A program made the position numbers and the translations under genes. A DNA stretch of 64,000 bases, taken from assembly GCF_037893015.1 (NCBI RefSeq), contig NC_133666.1, positions 225,804,996 to 225,868,995 on the forward strand, written 5' to 3'. The stretch is from Macrotis lagotis. Lineage: Eukaryota > Chordata > Mammalia > Peramelemorphia > Peramelidae. Shown piece after piece: positions 1-10,804 of this stretch (positions are counted from its first letter, which is position 1; each line of letters begins with the position of its first letter). The notes beneath the pieces were generated by a model, which saw only the letters and a program-made list of their open reading frames with translations, ran no database searches and was not told where the DNA came from.

Positions 1-1480
1 ATGTTGAGTTCTTTTAGAAGACAATGTTACTTACCAAAACTTAAAAAAAATACTAAATATAGTTTATGTTCCATTTGGTGACTATTATTTAGCAAGCCAA
101 CTGTGCACATTTACTTCCTCTTTCACCTCCAGAGGTATGTGCACAACAAGGCAGTGCAGTACTCTTCTTTCTCCCTTGCAGACAGTAGAAAGTGAACATG
201 CTAGGAATGCTTGGTCCACCCATTCAAAGCAAATGCTGAATTGAATAATGCCTCTTTGCATGTTATCTAAAATGGAGAAAACTTTCACAACATCATCTCC
301 TAGAAGTATTTTATATGATGATTTTTCCTATTTTCCTAGAACTCATGGGTAGGTGTGAAATTGAGACTCTAGATTCATAAGAAATGAAAAATATGGGCTT
401 CTGGAGAAAAAAGATTTTGAGCAGCGATACTCAAAAAACAAATGGAGGGATTTTTGTTACTACTTTGTTGAATTTAACATTTATATGTATATACATATGT
501 AGTTACATTTCTTAAATGATACTATGATGAAATTCAGTTTTTTATACAATCTAATTTTTATGGTGAAACATTTTAAAATTTAGAAATGAAGATTCCATTT
601 ATTCAAAAACATTTATTTCAATCCTTTCTTCAGTCATTTAATATTCAATTTTTTCATTTTTTCTATCTCAAGCTCAAGAAAAGAGAACCCCCATAAAGAA
701 ATGATCAAAGGGTTGATAGGGATGCTGCTACTTAATAGCCTAACATCTCAAGGGAGGCTAGGTGGTTACATGAATCTACATTTATGTAGGATCAAACATG
801 CTACTATAGGAAGGCAGTCAGCAGAACCAACCTCCATCAGTGCTGGGGTGTGTCCTAAAGATGAAATGCTACTTTACCCTGGACCATTTCACTTTCAAAT
901 TCCAAATATGCCAGGGAAGTCAGAATTGTGAAGGAATGCGTACTATTAGAGAACTGGTAGTTTTTCCAAGGCTTGGGTTTGTTTTATCCCCACTAGCAAT
1001 CACAGTGGGCTCATTAAGGAGGATCTTAGATGATATAAGATGGGCCCACTCCCTCCCTGCCCCCAGCTAACCCTCCCCACCAAGAGTTCATTTGGAGTTG
1101 CATTTTGTTGCACCTTTCCTTTCACTTCTTCCCTGAGCCTCCTCCCCATCGTGCCCCAAACATCAATTCACTGATCCTTTCAATGGGCTGGAGATTGAGA
1201 GCTAATTCATTAATAGTTATGGATTTTTCTTTATGAGTCTTCAATTTTCAGAATCCCTAAGTCTTCTAGCAATTGCTTGAGCAATAATTATTTTAATGCC
1301 AATTAATAAACAAAAACTTGATATGAATCTGCATTTCTCAAAAAAAAAACCAAAACCAAAATCCAAAACTTTGCTTTAGTCGTTTGTTACTGTTAATAGT
1401 TAAATTTATCAAAAAAGGTTTAGATTTATTCAGTCTCTGTAACTTTAATTCCTTGGCATATGATTAATGCAATTCTGATT
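1..1480. other. Unique AT-rich noncoding DNA
   Basis: I see no interspersed repeat or credible gene. The open frames are short and unlike any family I know. A slightly more GC-rich stretch lies at about 840-1180, with a pyrimidine-rich run near 1050-1080. Confidence 0.6.
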
Positions 1481-1481
1481 T

Positions 1482-1636
1482 CACAGAATCACAGAAATTT
1501 TTAGAATTGGAAGAGACCTGAGATTATATGATAGGCCAAGCTTTTTCAATTTATGGATAAAGAAACTGAGGCTCAAAAGATTGTGATTTGGACAGTCACA
1601 AAATGATTACGGACAGAGGCAGAATTAGAATTGTAA
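1482..1636 (-). repeat. MIR3-type CORE-SINE, antisense
   Basis: The segment opens with cacagaatcacag and 'gaattggaagagacctgag', the reverse of the MIR3 3' end. It continues into 'aaagaaactgaggctcaaaag', the reverse of the CORE region. Diverged, so old. Confidence 0.75.
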
Positions 1637-2538
1637 ATTTATCTATATTTCTTAAGTTCTTGTTAGCATAATTCTAAAGAATTTTAACGCTATTTCATAT
1701 GGAAATGTTTTCATCCCTACAAATTAAACTAACCTCTGAATATGTAAGCCATGAAATTTTGAAAAATTTGCCTAGAGTTGTTGACTTTTTGACTGACATT
1801 TTGAGGAATCAGGTCCATTTTTTTAATTAGAAGAGTTTCTTTGCAAATATTATTATTTTCTCTCAAAATCTTACCCCTCCCCCACTCTAATCAAATACTT
1901 TTACTTTCTTTACAAATCCATCCTGTTTCAGAATTAGCAATTTCAGGATTAATTTCTTTAAAAAAAATTTTCCATTTTCTGTAAGTCAAAACACCATATG
2001 AGGTGTGCTGTTCCAGAGTGGGGGAAAAAAAAAGGAAAGATGGGAATCAAAAAAGACAATAATTTACTCTTAGAGTTAATTTATTTATTTATTTTTTTAA
2101 ACATTTGTGGAAGTGAGAACATGTCTGGGGTGGGGGAGTGGGGGTGCAGTTTGAAGCATCCTGCTCCAGTAAGGATGTCTTCGTGCCATAAGACCCTGCT
2201 CCAAAACCTGCTCTCTATATAACAGCTCAGATGGAAGGACCAATCGTGTCTGAGTCTTCTGGCATGACTGCGGGACAAAGAGCCCCCCTGGAGTTAGCTC
2301 AGACTGCTGAAGGCTTGCAACAATGAGACTGGAAGTTAAAACTGAACAAAGTTCTTGGTCATCTTCCACTGTTACTAAGAATCACTTTCTATGATTCTAT
2401 GCTTGCATGTAAAGGCATTAATCTGGCCCAAGGCATTCATCTGATTCACAGTTTTTTTAAACAGCTTTTATTTTCTTTGATTTAGCACTGACATCTGATA
2501 AAGAAGTAAAGAATTATTGACATCATTAGCTGTCATAA
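1637..2538. other. Unique noncoding DNA
   Basis: Mostly AT-rich. The stretch 1990-2400 is richer in G and C and has frames open on both strands for 60-90 codons, but none resembles a known protein. No repeat recognised. Confidence 0.5.
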
Positions 2539-2766
2539 GAGGCAGTTAGGTGGTGCATTGGGTAGAGTGGTGGACCTGAAATAAGGAAAACCTGACTACA
2601 AATCTAGTGTGGCCCTAAGCAAGTCACTTAACTTCTTTCTGACTCAGTTTCCTCATCTATAATATGGATTAATAATAGTACCTTGATTCCAGGGTTGTGA
2701 AGATCAAATGACAGAATGCATTTAAGAGGCTTTGCACACCTTAAAACATAACATAAATGTTACATG
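2539..2766 (+). repeat. MIR-type tRNA/CORE-SINE, near full length
   Basis: The tRNA-like head 'ggcagttaggtggtgcattgg' is followed by 'aagcaagtcacttaac', the CORE motif 'ctcagtttcctcatctataa' and a 3' part with 'gggttgtgaagatcaaatg' and 'aggctttgcacacc'. All parts are in consensus order. Confidence 0.9.
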
Positions 2767-3074
2767 TGTATTTATCTTTTCTGGAAAAGATGCAACAAAC
2801 TTAGACATAAATTCAGGGAACTTCATTTCAATACTTCAAGGCTCTATGATTTAACTCACATAAGCATATACCTGCTCTGGGAATCCTTATTGTATTGTAT
2901 CCTTATCATACCTCCATAGCCTGGGCTCAGAATTGTAGTCAAATACCCTATGATGCAAGGCCTCTCTGAAGTTATTTTGAATGGTTCTTATAATATAAAT
3001 TTATAGTCTACTTCTGAGCTTCTGGAAGCTTCCTAAGATTTATCAGGGATTATCAGCAAGTTGGTAAGTCAGAG

Positions 3075-3115
3075 TATTAATTAATAAGCATTTGCTAAAT
3101 GTTTACTATCTGCCA
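3075..3115 (-). mobile_element. L2/L3 LINE 3' end fragment
   Basis: 'ttaataagcatttgctaaatg' followed by 'actatctgccag' is the reverse of the usual L2 tail. It stops where the plus-strand SINE at 3116 begins. The rest of the L2 is not seen beyond that SINE. Confidence 0.6.
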
Positions 3116-3357
3116 GAGAGGCAAGTTGGTGACTCATTTGATAGAACATGAGCCTGGTGCTAGGAGGACCTGAGTTCAAATTTGACCTTAGATACTTCCT
3201 AGCTGTGTGACCCAGTACAAATCACTTAACCCTGTTTGTCTCAGTTTTTTTTTTCTATAAAATGAACTAGAGAGGGAAATTACTCTGCTATCTTTTCTAA
3301 GAAGACCCCCAAATGGAGTTTGAAGAGTCAGGAACTACTAAACAACAACAACAAAAT
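3116..3357 (+). repeat. MAR1-like tRNA-SINE, full length
   Basis: The tRNA-like head is followed by box B-like 'gagttcaaatttg', the CORE 'ctgtgtgaccc...cacttaaccctg', and the MAR1 3' part 'agaagacccccaaatgg'. It ends in a (CAA)n tail, 'aacaacaacaacaaa'. It abuts an antisense L2 tail on its left. Confidence 0.9.
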
Positions 3358-3371
3358 TTATATTACCAAGA

Positions 3372-3570
3372 GGGAGGTTGGCATAGTAGATAGAGATGAC
3401 CTCAGAGCCAAGATGATCTGAGTTCAAATTCTACCTTGATACATACAGGCTGTGTGACCTTGAACAACTACTTATCTTTTCAGTGAATTACACAACTCTC
3501 TAAGACAAGAAGTTATTGATGAAGATTGGTAGAGGAAGTTCTTCCAGGAGAACCATCAAAACATACTACT
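3372..3570 (+). repeat. tRNA-SINE of the 'caactctctaag' family
   Basis: Head 'gaggttggcatagtagatag', box B 'gagttcaaattc', CORE 'ggctgtgtgacc', then the diagnostic 3' half 'caactctctaagac', 'attggtagaggaagttc' and 'ggagaacc'. I think this is the MIR3_Mars group. Other copies lie at 6.3, 20.0, 46.0, 50.3, 52.7 and 59.8 kb. Confidence 0.8.
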
Positions 3571-3594
3571 GAATGATATGTGATAAAGAGATAA

Positions 3595-3660
3595 TATTTA
3601 CAATGTGTTTAGCAAAGGACCTGGCACTATATAAATGCTTTCCATTCCCATTCCTGATCT
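3595..3660 (+). repeat. MIR/L2 tail fragment
   Basis: 'tttagcaaaggacctggcactatataaatgc' matches the usual MIR/L2 3' tail ('cctggcac...aaatgc'). Short, and boundaries are uncertain. Confidence 0.45.
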
Positions 3661-3914
3661 TCATCATAATTTCTTGAAACTCATCATTGTGTAAGATCAT
3701 ATTAATTCTGAAACTCATATCTTTCCTTCTCATTGCCTCATTCCTGAGACCCTTTCCTGTATCAGACCTAAGAGTGTGGAGGATATTTAAGAAAGGAGCC
3801 AAGGAGAGACATCTCTTTATGTACCACTCAGTTGTATTCTTCTGGATTTCATCACGACTCCTTCCTGGATACTTTTCTTCCTTCACCTCTACCCCCCTTT
3901 CCACTTTTTAATGT

Positions 3915-4243
3915 GTTCTTTTCTCCACTAAATGATGCACACCTTAAAGGTAAGCAAGAACTGACTTGTTTTTCTTTGAATCCTCAAGAATGTAGCTCAT
4001 TTAAGGTTTTCTTAGCCAAGATACTGGAGTGGTTTATTTTTTCCTGCTCCAGCTTGTTTCACAGTTGAGGAAATTGAGGCAAACAGGGTTAAGTGGCTTG
4101 CCCAGGGTCACATAGCTAGTAAGTATCTGAGACCGGATTTGAACATAGGAAGATGAGTTTTCCTGATTATCATCAGTCCTGTGCTCTATCCACTCCACCC
4201 ATATAACATATAGTAGATGTTTAATATATATTTATTGACTATT
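3915..4243 (+). mobile_element. L2 3' end, split by an antisense SINE
   Basis: 'gatgcacaccttaaagg...tttctttgaatcctcaagaatgtagc' (to about 4001) resumes after the SINE as 'catatagtagatgtttaata...tttattgactattg' (4201-4243). Joined, these give the usual L2 3' UTR order. Confidence 0.75.
4002..4200 (-). repeat. MAR1-like SINE, antisense, inserted in an L2 tail
   Basis: 'aaggttttcttagccaag' plus 'atactggagtggttt' is the reverse of the MAR1 3' half. 'aggcaaacagggttaagtgg' and 'cccagggtcacatagctagt' are the reverse CORE. The left end lacks the (GTT)n tail, so it is 3'-truncated. Confidence 0.88.
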
Positions 4244-4339
4244 GAAATTTCCTTAAGTAAATGAAGAGAGGGAATTCCCTTACTTCTTAGAAGTACTACT
4301 TAGAAGTACTTACTACTTCCCTTAGAAAAAAATTATAAA

Positions 4340-4497
4340 GGGTGGCTAGGTGGTGTAGTAAATAAAGCACCGGCCCTGGAGTCAGGAGTACCTGGGTTCA
4401 AATCCGGTCTCAGACACTTAATAATTACCTAGCTGTGTGGCCTTGGGCAAGCCACTTAACCCCATTTGCCTCGGAAAAAAAAAACCCTAAAAAAAAA
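4340..4497 (+). repeat. WSINE-like short tRNA-SINE, young copy
   Basis: Box A region 'ggtggctaggtggtgtag', box B 'gggttcaaatccgg', CORE end 'ccacttaaccccatttgcc', then an A-rich tail. Flanked by a perfect 16-bp target-site duplication, agaaaaaaattataaa, at 4324-4339 and 4498-4513. The intact duplication and low divergence point to a fairly recent insertion. Confidence 0.95.
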
Positions 4498-4514
4498 AGA
4501 AAAAAATTATAAAA

Positions 4515-4600
4515 GTAGGATCATACATCAGAACTGAAAGTGACTTTAGAGATTATTTGGTCTAATCTTTTCATTATGTAGATGAAAAATTGTATGGAAT
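4515..4600 (-). repeat. MIR3 fragment, antisense
   Basis: 'taggatcatacatcagaac', 'tgaaagtgactttagagat' and 'tctaatcttttcattatgtag' match the reverse of the MIR3 3' end. Confidence 0.65.
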
Positions 4601-5550
4601 ATTTTGACTTTGATATTCATACTTTGTCACTTATCTTGGGCTCTCTGATGTTCCTATGCCATATGCATTAGATATCTAACCAGATTTTTCTTCTCCATAA
4701 ATATTTCATAGTATAACTAACAACCTCAGAAAGATTTGTCAGTGATATCTTCTCCAAGATACCTCTCTCCTCAGTTGAAACTTGCCTACAATTTGTCTTA
4801 TTTCTTAAGGACCAGGAACAAAGATGCCCTTCAAGAGTGACACAGTCAGTTGGAGAAGAAAACAAACAATTCACTTCCACCTAATTTGTATTAATGTGCT
4901 AAGGGGAGAGGGATAGGTCAGAAGACAGTTGGCTTTTCTCCAAGATATTAGTTGTATATTTTTATAGTGCCCTTCTGGAGAAAATGACTTTGTCTAACCT
5001 TTGCTGCCTAAACCATTATTTACTTAAATTTGGTAGTATGAGATAAAAAGAGAAGGCTTCTCTATTGCAAGCCAACATCAGATATTTTTATATAGGAAAA
5101 ACTTCCTCAGATCACATCATAATAAGTAGTACTGACTATTTATGGCATAGTAATATCAAATTTTTACATGAGTTCAATAAGGTAATCTATACTTTTATAA
5201 TTTTTCCATGTAAATTGTCTCATGTTATCACCTGTAAACAAAACAAGAAAAGACATCATACTTAACCACTGATCCACTATTTTTTAAATTTTTTTTGAAA
5301 GTTTTAATCTATTTCTTTGATTAGGTTGAACAGATTTCAATACTTCAATTAGTTTTGGTTATTATATGTAATCAAACTGTTTGATGTTTGTGCATGTATG
5401 ATGTATGTGTGTGTATGCATGTGTTTGTTATGCATTTTCTAAGTTTTCTTAAAAATCTCATCCTTCACATATTTTGGGGTGTTTTCAGACTACAACTTGA
5501 CTTTCTATGGATTTTCATTATGATGTATTTAGTTAAGATTTCCTTAGATA
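4601..5550. other. Unique AT-rich noncoding DNA
   Basis: No recognisable interspersed repeat. A short impure TG stretch lies near 5390-5420. Frames open here are AT-rich and featureless. Confidence 0.5.
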
Positions 5551-5552
5551 AT

Positions 5553-5790
5553 AGAGTAATGTGGCAAAGTAAACTGAATACTGTACTTAGAGGATTTGGG
5601 TTCAAATTATGTCTCTAAAACTTAAAATTTCTGTGAAAATTGATACTTAACTCCATTGAAATTAAGAAAAAAATTACCTAACTCCTTTGAATTAAAAATG
5701 TTTCTTCATTTGTAAAATGATGATAATAATGTCTGCAGTTCCTACCTGCTGGGATTGTTGTGAAGCCCCTTTGGAAAGCATTTTGTCATT
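5553..5790 (+). repeat. MIR, diverged
   Basis: 'gaggatttgggttcaaattatg' matches the MIR head, 'tttcttcatttgtaaaatgatgataataat' the CORE, and 'ctgggattgttgtgaag' the 3' part. The phrase 'aactcc(a/t)ttgaa' occurs twice (about 5650 and 5680), so a small internal duplication is likely. Confidence 0.65.
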
Positions 5791-6335
5791 GTGCTTAAAG
5801 AAAGTTCTGGACTTCATATAGGACTTCAAATATTCCTTGACCTATGGTTGTTTCTCCCATCTAGGAAATTGGAATTTTGATCAACATGCATGAGTGATGG
5901 AGAAACCATAGATCTTCTGATAATTGGTCAGAGTGATAAATATCCAGAACCAGCATGGGACACTGTGAAGGAAATGCCATAAATTTACTGCTGAATCAGC
6001 TTTTAGGAGGCAAGCTGGGGCCAAAGAATCACAGCTGTCATTTGGCTGTGGGAAAGAGTTCAGGGATCGTTTGCATTGGTCATTCCCATGAACTTGAAGT
6101 TCGCAGTGGGGCACTCTGGGAGGTGACAACACAGATTCTGCAATGAATGGGATTCCTCACAAGATAGATTACTGCTAGTTAATCAACAGGTTGCACTAAA
6201 ATGTCCCAAACTAATTCATCTTCTTTTCATGACCTGAATTTTATTTTTCTTCTCAGAAACCAACTAACCAACCAACCAAACAAAAAACACAACCTAAAAG
6301 TAGTTCATACAAAAGGAATAGCAACTGGATCTGTG
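5791..6335. other. Unique noncoding DNA
   Basis: No repeat recognised. Frames open on both strands over 5881-6146 show no known domain. Confidence 0.45.
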
Positions 6336-6339
6336 ATTT

Positions 6340-6600
6340 CATTTCTCTAAGGAACTTCTGGATGGAAAAAAACAAAAACATAAAACTCCCTTTACAAATG
6401 CAGGTGAGCCCCTTTTCTGCTATTGCTAATTGTGGAGGGCTGCCTATGATCCTGAGTGGTCAATGGGCTCATCTAGATGCACCCAGGTCTATCTCTCTGA
6501 TCAGTATGGGTCAGACATAGGCCTCATACCCAGATCATTTGAACTTTAGGAATGCTCCCAGTGATTTACCGATCCATGACTGCTCTAATGCTAGAAGCTG
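6340..6600 (-). repeat. 'caactctctaag'-family SINE, antisense, diverged
   Basis: 'aaactccctttacaaatgcagg' is the reverse of the family's 'gcattggtagagggagt' segment. Further right, 'cagtatgggtcagacatagg' and 'cctcatacccag' fit the reverse tRNA half. Weak in the middle. Confidence 0.55.
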
Positions 6601-8425
6601 GTTCAACATGTAAAGTATTGGCATTTGTATCTAATTTTGAATTTATTAGAAGACATGAGAACATAGAATTATATTACATACACATTTTAGGCTATCAAAG
6701 ATAAATTACTTCTGTTCTCAAATGCTGTTGTTTCATATATTTTGTATAAAATTGTATCATTTCCTAAATTATTTCACTCAGGGAAAGAAAAAAAAACCTA
6801 TTTTTGCCTAGAGGAAGAAAGGTAATTCAAATTTGGGAGACAGGAGATTGGGAAAGAAGAGCTTTACTATTTACAAGGATTTTGTGTCTGGTTTTCTGAC
6901 ATATTTGGGTAGTTCTATGATTGGCAGTTCCCCACAAGGCTCAGCCCCCTCCCCATTACTGATGAATTTCATAATCATCCCTATCAGATGGATCATAATC
7001 ATACCTCAAAACAAAACCAGCAGGGCTACTATTAACAGAGGTTGGGTCATCAAGTACAGGGACAGAAGTGATATTTCTAAAAGCATAAACAGTATTTTCT
7101 GGTGACAGAGTTAATTATGTGATTCCAGAGGGTATTATGGCGATAATTGTGACAGAGAGATAAGCCCTTGGAGGTGATGGATTTTGCCATTATCCCAACA
7201 GAGCAGGAGCCTGTGGGAGAACTCAATTCTCAGGGGGAGAAAGTCAGGAATGCTGGGCTTGTCACCAGGTGTGCTGAGTAAGGTCTGCCAGAGCTTGAGA
7301 AAGAAGTGAAGAGGTCTTACCAAGGGAAGATGGGGCTGACATTCTTCTACTTGTCTCTTGTAAATTACTGAATTCCTATTTTCATTCTGGCATCCAATTT
7401 TAACTAAATCTATCAAACCTACAGATATTTGCCTTCAGCTTACTCCTATTGTGTAAAATATTTCACTATAACATTTAAACCTTTTAAACACTATGACCTC
7501 CATAAACCAGGCAATTTTTGAATTTTTTTTTGGGGGGGTGTGTGTCTGGGATTGTTATTTTTTTCCTTCCTCTGTGAACTCTTGGCTTCAATGTTTTTGT
7601 TTGTTTGTTTGTTTGTTTTCACAGACTCCTTTAAGGACCTATTGATGATTTGGTGAGGGGGGGAGAGAAATTCCCAGTTTTCCAGGAAAATAGTGGTTGG
7701 ATTATTTTCACCAAATTAAGATTTTTCTGTAACTGAACTCATTTGAACTATACAGTAAGTGAAACAAGTTATTTCCTCCTTAGGATCTAGGCTTTGTTTT
7801 TCCTCAGAGGAAAAAAAAATCAACAATTGTAGAAATAATTTTACTTAAACTAGTTCAGAATACAAGCAAAAAGTTCACTTCTTACTACTGCCTAATATGC
7901 AAAGCACCCAAAGCAGAAATTAGAATTTGGTTTCTTGCAAATAGTTTGAGAATATAAGAAAATGACAACCAAAAACAAACCTCTTGGTTACTAAAGAAAA
8001 CAATAGTCAAGGAATCAGAAACAGCTGTGGCATTTAAGGAAGAAAAAATACTGCAGTACAAAGAGTTGATGCAAAGCTTAAAAACCCCACAAATTTGTCA
8101 GTGGGTTTTATTACATGTTAGCTAATTAATGATAATGAATCTTATACTTTCCATTTTGAACACATTTCAAGATTAATTTTTTAAGCTACTTTGTGCGCAT
8201 GTGCATTTGAGGTAACTTTGGCATCAGAAATAGTTCTTTGGAATTCTATCCTATAAAACTCAGCACAGGAGAAATCCTTCTTTAAGTCAATAGCTGAGAT
8301 ACCTTTCAGGCAAATTCTTGCTGTTGAAAGTAAAAACAAAATTTACTTAAACTTTTCCCCTCTTCCTTTTATCAGCATCTCTTAAACTAGTTACCCCAAT
8401 GTCAAGGAACAGTATTTTCACCAAG
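6601..8425. other. Unique noncoding DNA
   Basis: No interspersed repeat identified. A (TTTG)n microsatellite of about 25 bases lies at 7595-7619. Polypurine and poly-T runs are short. Frames at 6833-7105 and 7135-7416 resemble no known protein. Confidence 0.5.
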
Positions 8426-8429
8426 GAAG

Positions 8430-8665
8430 CATCTATACCTTATGAGTAGTTCAACGTGGACATCTTCCAAATCTATAGTTCCTAGCCTCTCTTTTGATCC
8501 CTTCCTTAACCTTCAAAACCTTTGTTTGTATTCCTAGATATTTACGGGACATCTCTATCTGGATGTCTCACTAAATCCACAAAGCTAAATTTGTTATATT
8601 TCTTCCTGGGATTTTTTTTGGTCTTCTTGGATCAAAAACTTGGGGTTATCTTTGACTCTCCAATT
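8430..8665 (+). mobile_element. L2 LINE reverse-transcriptase fragment
   Basis: 'gggacatctctatctggatgtctcac' corresponds to the conserved L2 'dlstWMs' segment. 'cttggggttatctttgactct' corresponds to 'lGVilDs'. Order and spacing agree with the L2 ORF2, but the frame is broken. First of a series of L2 pieces up to 11.6 kb. Confidence 0.7.
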
Positions 8666-8770
8666 AAACAAACATGAAATTAAATGATTACTGTGTTCTA
8701 GATACTCTTTAAGGTGCTTGGAATAGATCAACAATTGAAAGAACATTATTTTTCCTAGGAGTTTGTCTCT
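8666..8770 (-). mobile_element. L2/L3 3' end, antisense
   Basis: 'aacaaacatgaaattaaatg', 'actgtgttctagatactctt' and 'cctaggagttt' look like the reverse of an L2/L3 tail and 3' UTR. It may extend right for several hundred bases in very diverged form. Confidence 0.5.
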
Positions 8771-9240
8771 GAAAGGAAGGAGAAAATAGGATAATAACTT
8801 GAGGAAATGGTAAGCTTGAATGAATATGTTTTTTGAGGGTAAGAACATTTAATTATATTTTTTAGGTAGCAACAAAAAGAACTAGTAGGTTAGAAGATAC
8901 TATTTTTAAATGAGATAATAATTGAAGGGCTAAGCACTTAGAGGTCAGAGGAGAGCAAGGGATTACAGACACAAGAAACACTGGCCTTGGCAAGTAGAAA
9001 GGTGATCTTTTTCTTTAAGTTTAAAATAAAAGAAGTAAAAATGTAGTATGATATTAAAATAATTTAAGGTATAGTGTTGGGATAAAGTGGGAGCTAGTGA
9101 TGGATGACTTCAGTTTTGTTTCAAGATCTCTTGCTGAAAGGTGGCTAGGATGGGTGTGAATATCTTTTGAGAAGTTTGGAACAGATGCCAAAGGGTATGA
9201 CAGACGTGTACATTGTCTTTAGCCTCTGTTCTCTTCCATT
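8771..9240. other. Unassigned, possibly diverged antisense L2
   Basis: Purine-rich stretches such as 'gaggaaatggtaagcttgaatg' hint at an antisense L2 body. I cannot support a call. Confidence 0.35.
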
Positions 9241-9244
9241 GATT

Positions 9245-9410
9245 CCTACAAATACCTAAAATAGACTCTCTCTTTTGGACTATTACATTGCTCTCCTATC
9301 AGTTCCTCTATCTTTATTCTTTCCCATTCCCACTGAAACTGTCTCCTCAAAACATTCTTCCTGCCACTGAAACATTTATTATCCTCATACACAGATCAAG
9401 TCATGCTACT
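9245..9410 (+). mobile_element. L2 ORF2 fragment
   Basis: 'ttggactattacattgctctcc' is the L2 'DYCNSLL' segment, and 'cagatcaagtcatgctact' fits the downstream 'cDHVTpll'. Interrupted at about 9411 by an RTE-type LINE segment. Confidence 0.7.
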
Positions 9411-10200
9411 TGTGTGCTAGGTGGTGCAGAAGTTTTGAGTCCTGTGGACAAATTCACTTACCCTGGCAGTGTCCTTTCCAAGGAGGTAAACACGAACAAT
9501 GAGGTTGACACACACACATTGCCAGAGCTAGCTCAGTATTTGGGAGGCTCCATAAGAAAATATGGGTGAGAAGAGTAATGTATTAGACCAATTACCAAAC
9601 CAAAGGTCTACAGAGTCATTGTGCTCACCTCATTGCCTGTGAAATCTGGACAGTCTACCAGTGCCATGTCAGGACACTGAATCGCTTCTATTTAAATTGT
9701 CTTAGGAAGATTCTGAAGATCATCTGGCAAGAGAAGACACCAGAACTGAGGTCTTTTCTGGAGCTAAACTGCCTAGCATTCCAACATTAATACAGAGTTG
9801 TTAGAATGCCAGACATGCATTTACCAAAAAAACTTTCATGGAGAACTCACAGAGGGCATGAGCTCACAAGGGGGTCAGAAGAAGTGATACCGAGACACAC
9901 TGAAGATCTCAATGAAAAACATGGGAGACCCTGGCACAGGATTATCTAGTATGGTGTGTCTCATCATTGAGGGGGCTGAGTGCAATGAGGAAGGCAGAAT
10001 TGAAGCAGCTCAGAGGAAACATGACATATACACAAATTTTAGAATACCCTCCCCAGGTGTTCACATGGACTATTTGTGCTGAACCTGTGGTAGAGCATTC
10101 CAAGCTCACATTGGTCTGATCAATCATAGTCTGACACACTGTTATTCGTCTCCAACATAGTCATGTCTTTTGATCTTCATTGATAAAGGATAAGAAGCAG
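9411..10200 (+). mobile_element. RTE-type LINE ORF2 C-terminal part and 3' tail, decayed
   Basis: Read in pieces from shifting frames, this matches the C-terminal region of a vertebrate LINE ORF2: 'FTYPGSVLSKEVNTNNEVD' (consensus FxYLGS...DDEVD), then KVYR, a segment reading like 'acetWt', and 'gtcttaggaagattctgaagatc' ('LRKILKI'). Next come 'gttgttagaatgccagacatgc' ('vrMPDxr') and the 'gGRDt' loop. At 10086-10139, after an in-frame stop, 'CGRAFQAHIGLINHSLTH' keeps the spacing of a C2H2 zinc finger, as at the end of such ORFs. The last 50 bases ('atgtcttttgatcttcattgataaaggataag') resemble the 3' tail of the SINEs at 51.86 and 53.68 kb. Many stops and frameshifts make it inactive. Clade placement as RTE is from memory. 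Confidence 0.75.
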
Positions 10201-10204
10201 GGCT

Positions 10205-10425
10205 TAAATTAATAAGACTGAGTATGAATTTAATTTCAACTTTGTGATCCTAACCAAATCATTTAGCCTCTACCTGCCTCTATAAAATGGTGTTGATAAT
10301 ACCCCCCCCCCCCAGGGCTGTGTGAGGACCAAATGAGATAATAATTATATAGTGCTTAGTATAGTGTCTGGTAGCTTGTAAGTGCTATGTAAATATTAGC
10401 TATTTATTATTGTTGTTGCTGTTAC
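10205..10425 (+). repeat. MIR with an internal poly-C run
   Basis: 'aaccaaatcatttagcctctacctgcctc' and 'ataaaatggtgttgataata' form the CORE. 'agggctgtgtgagg' and 'gtgcttagtatagtgtctggtagc' form the 3' end, finishing in 'tattagctatttattattg'. A run of about 13 C lies at 10302-10313. Confidence 0.85.
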
Positions 10426-10429
10426 TTAT

Positions 10430-10800
10430 CTGCTCATATCCTTACAGCTGTTTAGTACTTATTAAATAAAATTCAGACTACTTTGTTTGGAATCCATGAC
10501 CTCCACAATATAGGATTATCCTAACTTTTCAGTTTTCTCATGCTATTTTCCTCCATGCATGTTCTCTATACTTCTACCAAAATGAATTATTTGCTATCCG
10601 CCATACATGGTCAATTATTTTGGTCTTCTTTGATAACGAAGGTCAAGAACCAGCATACTTGCCCATTTTAATGACTTGTCTTGTACAGTCTTCTTATGCC
10701 TTTTCTCTTTTCCCCAATTCAAATGCTTCTTGTTACTTGGCAAACTTCCTTGAGTCCCTTAAGAAATAATGATCTTTCCTTCCTCAGATTAAAGCTTTTC
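10430..10800 (+). mobile_element. L2 ORF2/3' region fragment
   Basis: 'aaattcagactactttgtttgg', 'ccatgacctccacaatat' and 'ccatgcatgttctctat' follow the L2 'fKaLhnL' segment in order. A short piece at about 10605-10655 ('tggtcttctttgataacgaagg') looks instead like an RTE-type SINE/LINE tail. Confidence 0.65.
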
Positions 10801-10804
10801 TGTC

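Noticed and set aside
9942..10139. Minus-strand 65-codon frame
   Set aside because: Antisense shadow of the RTE-type LINE 3' part.
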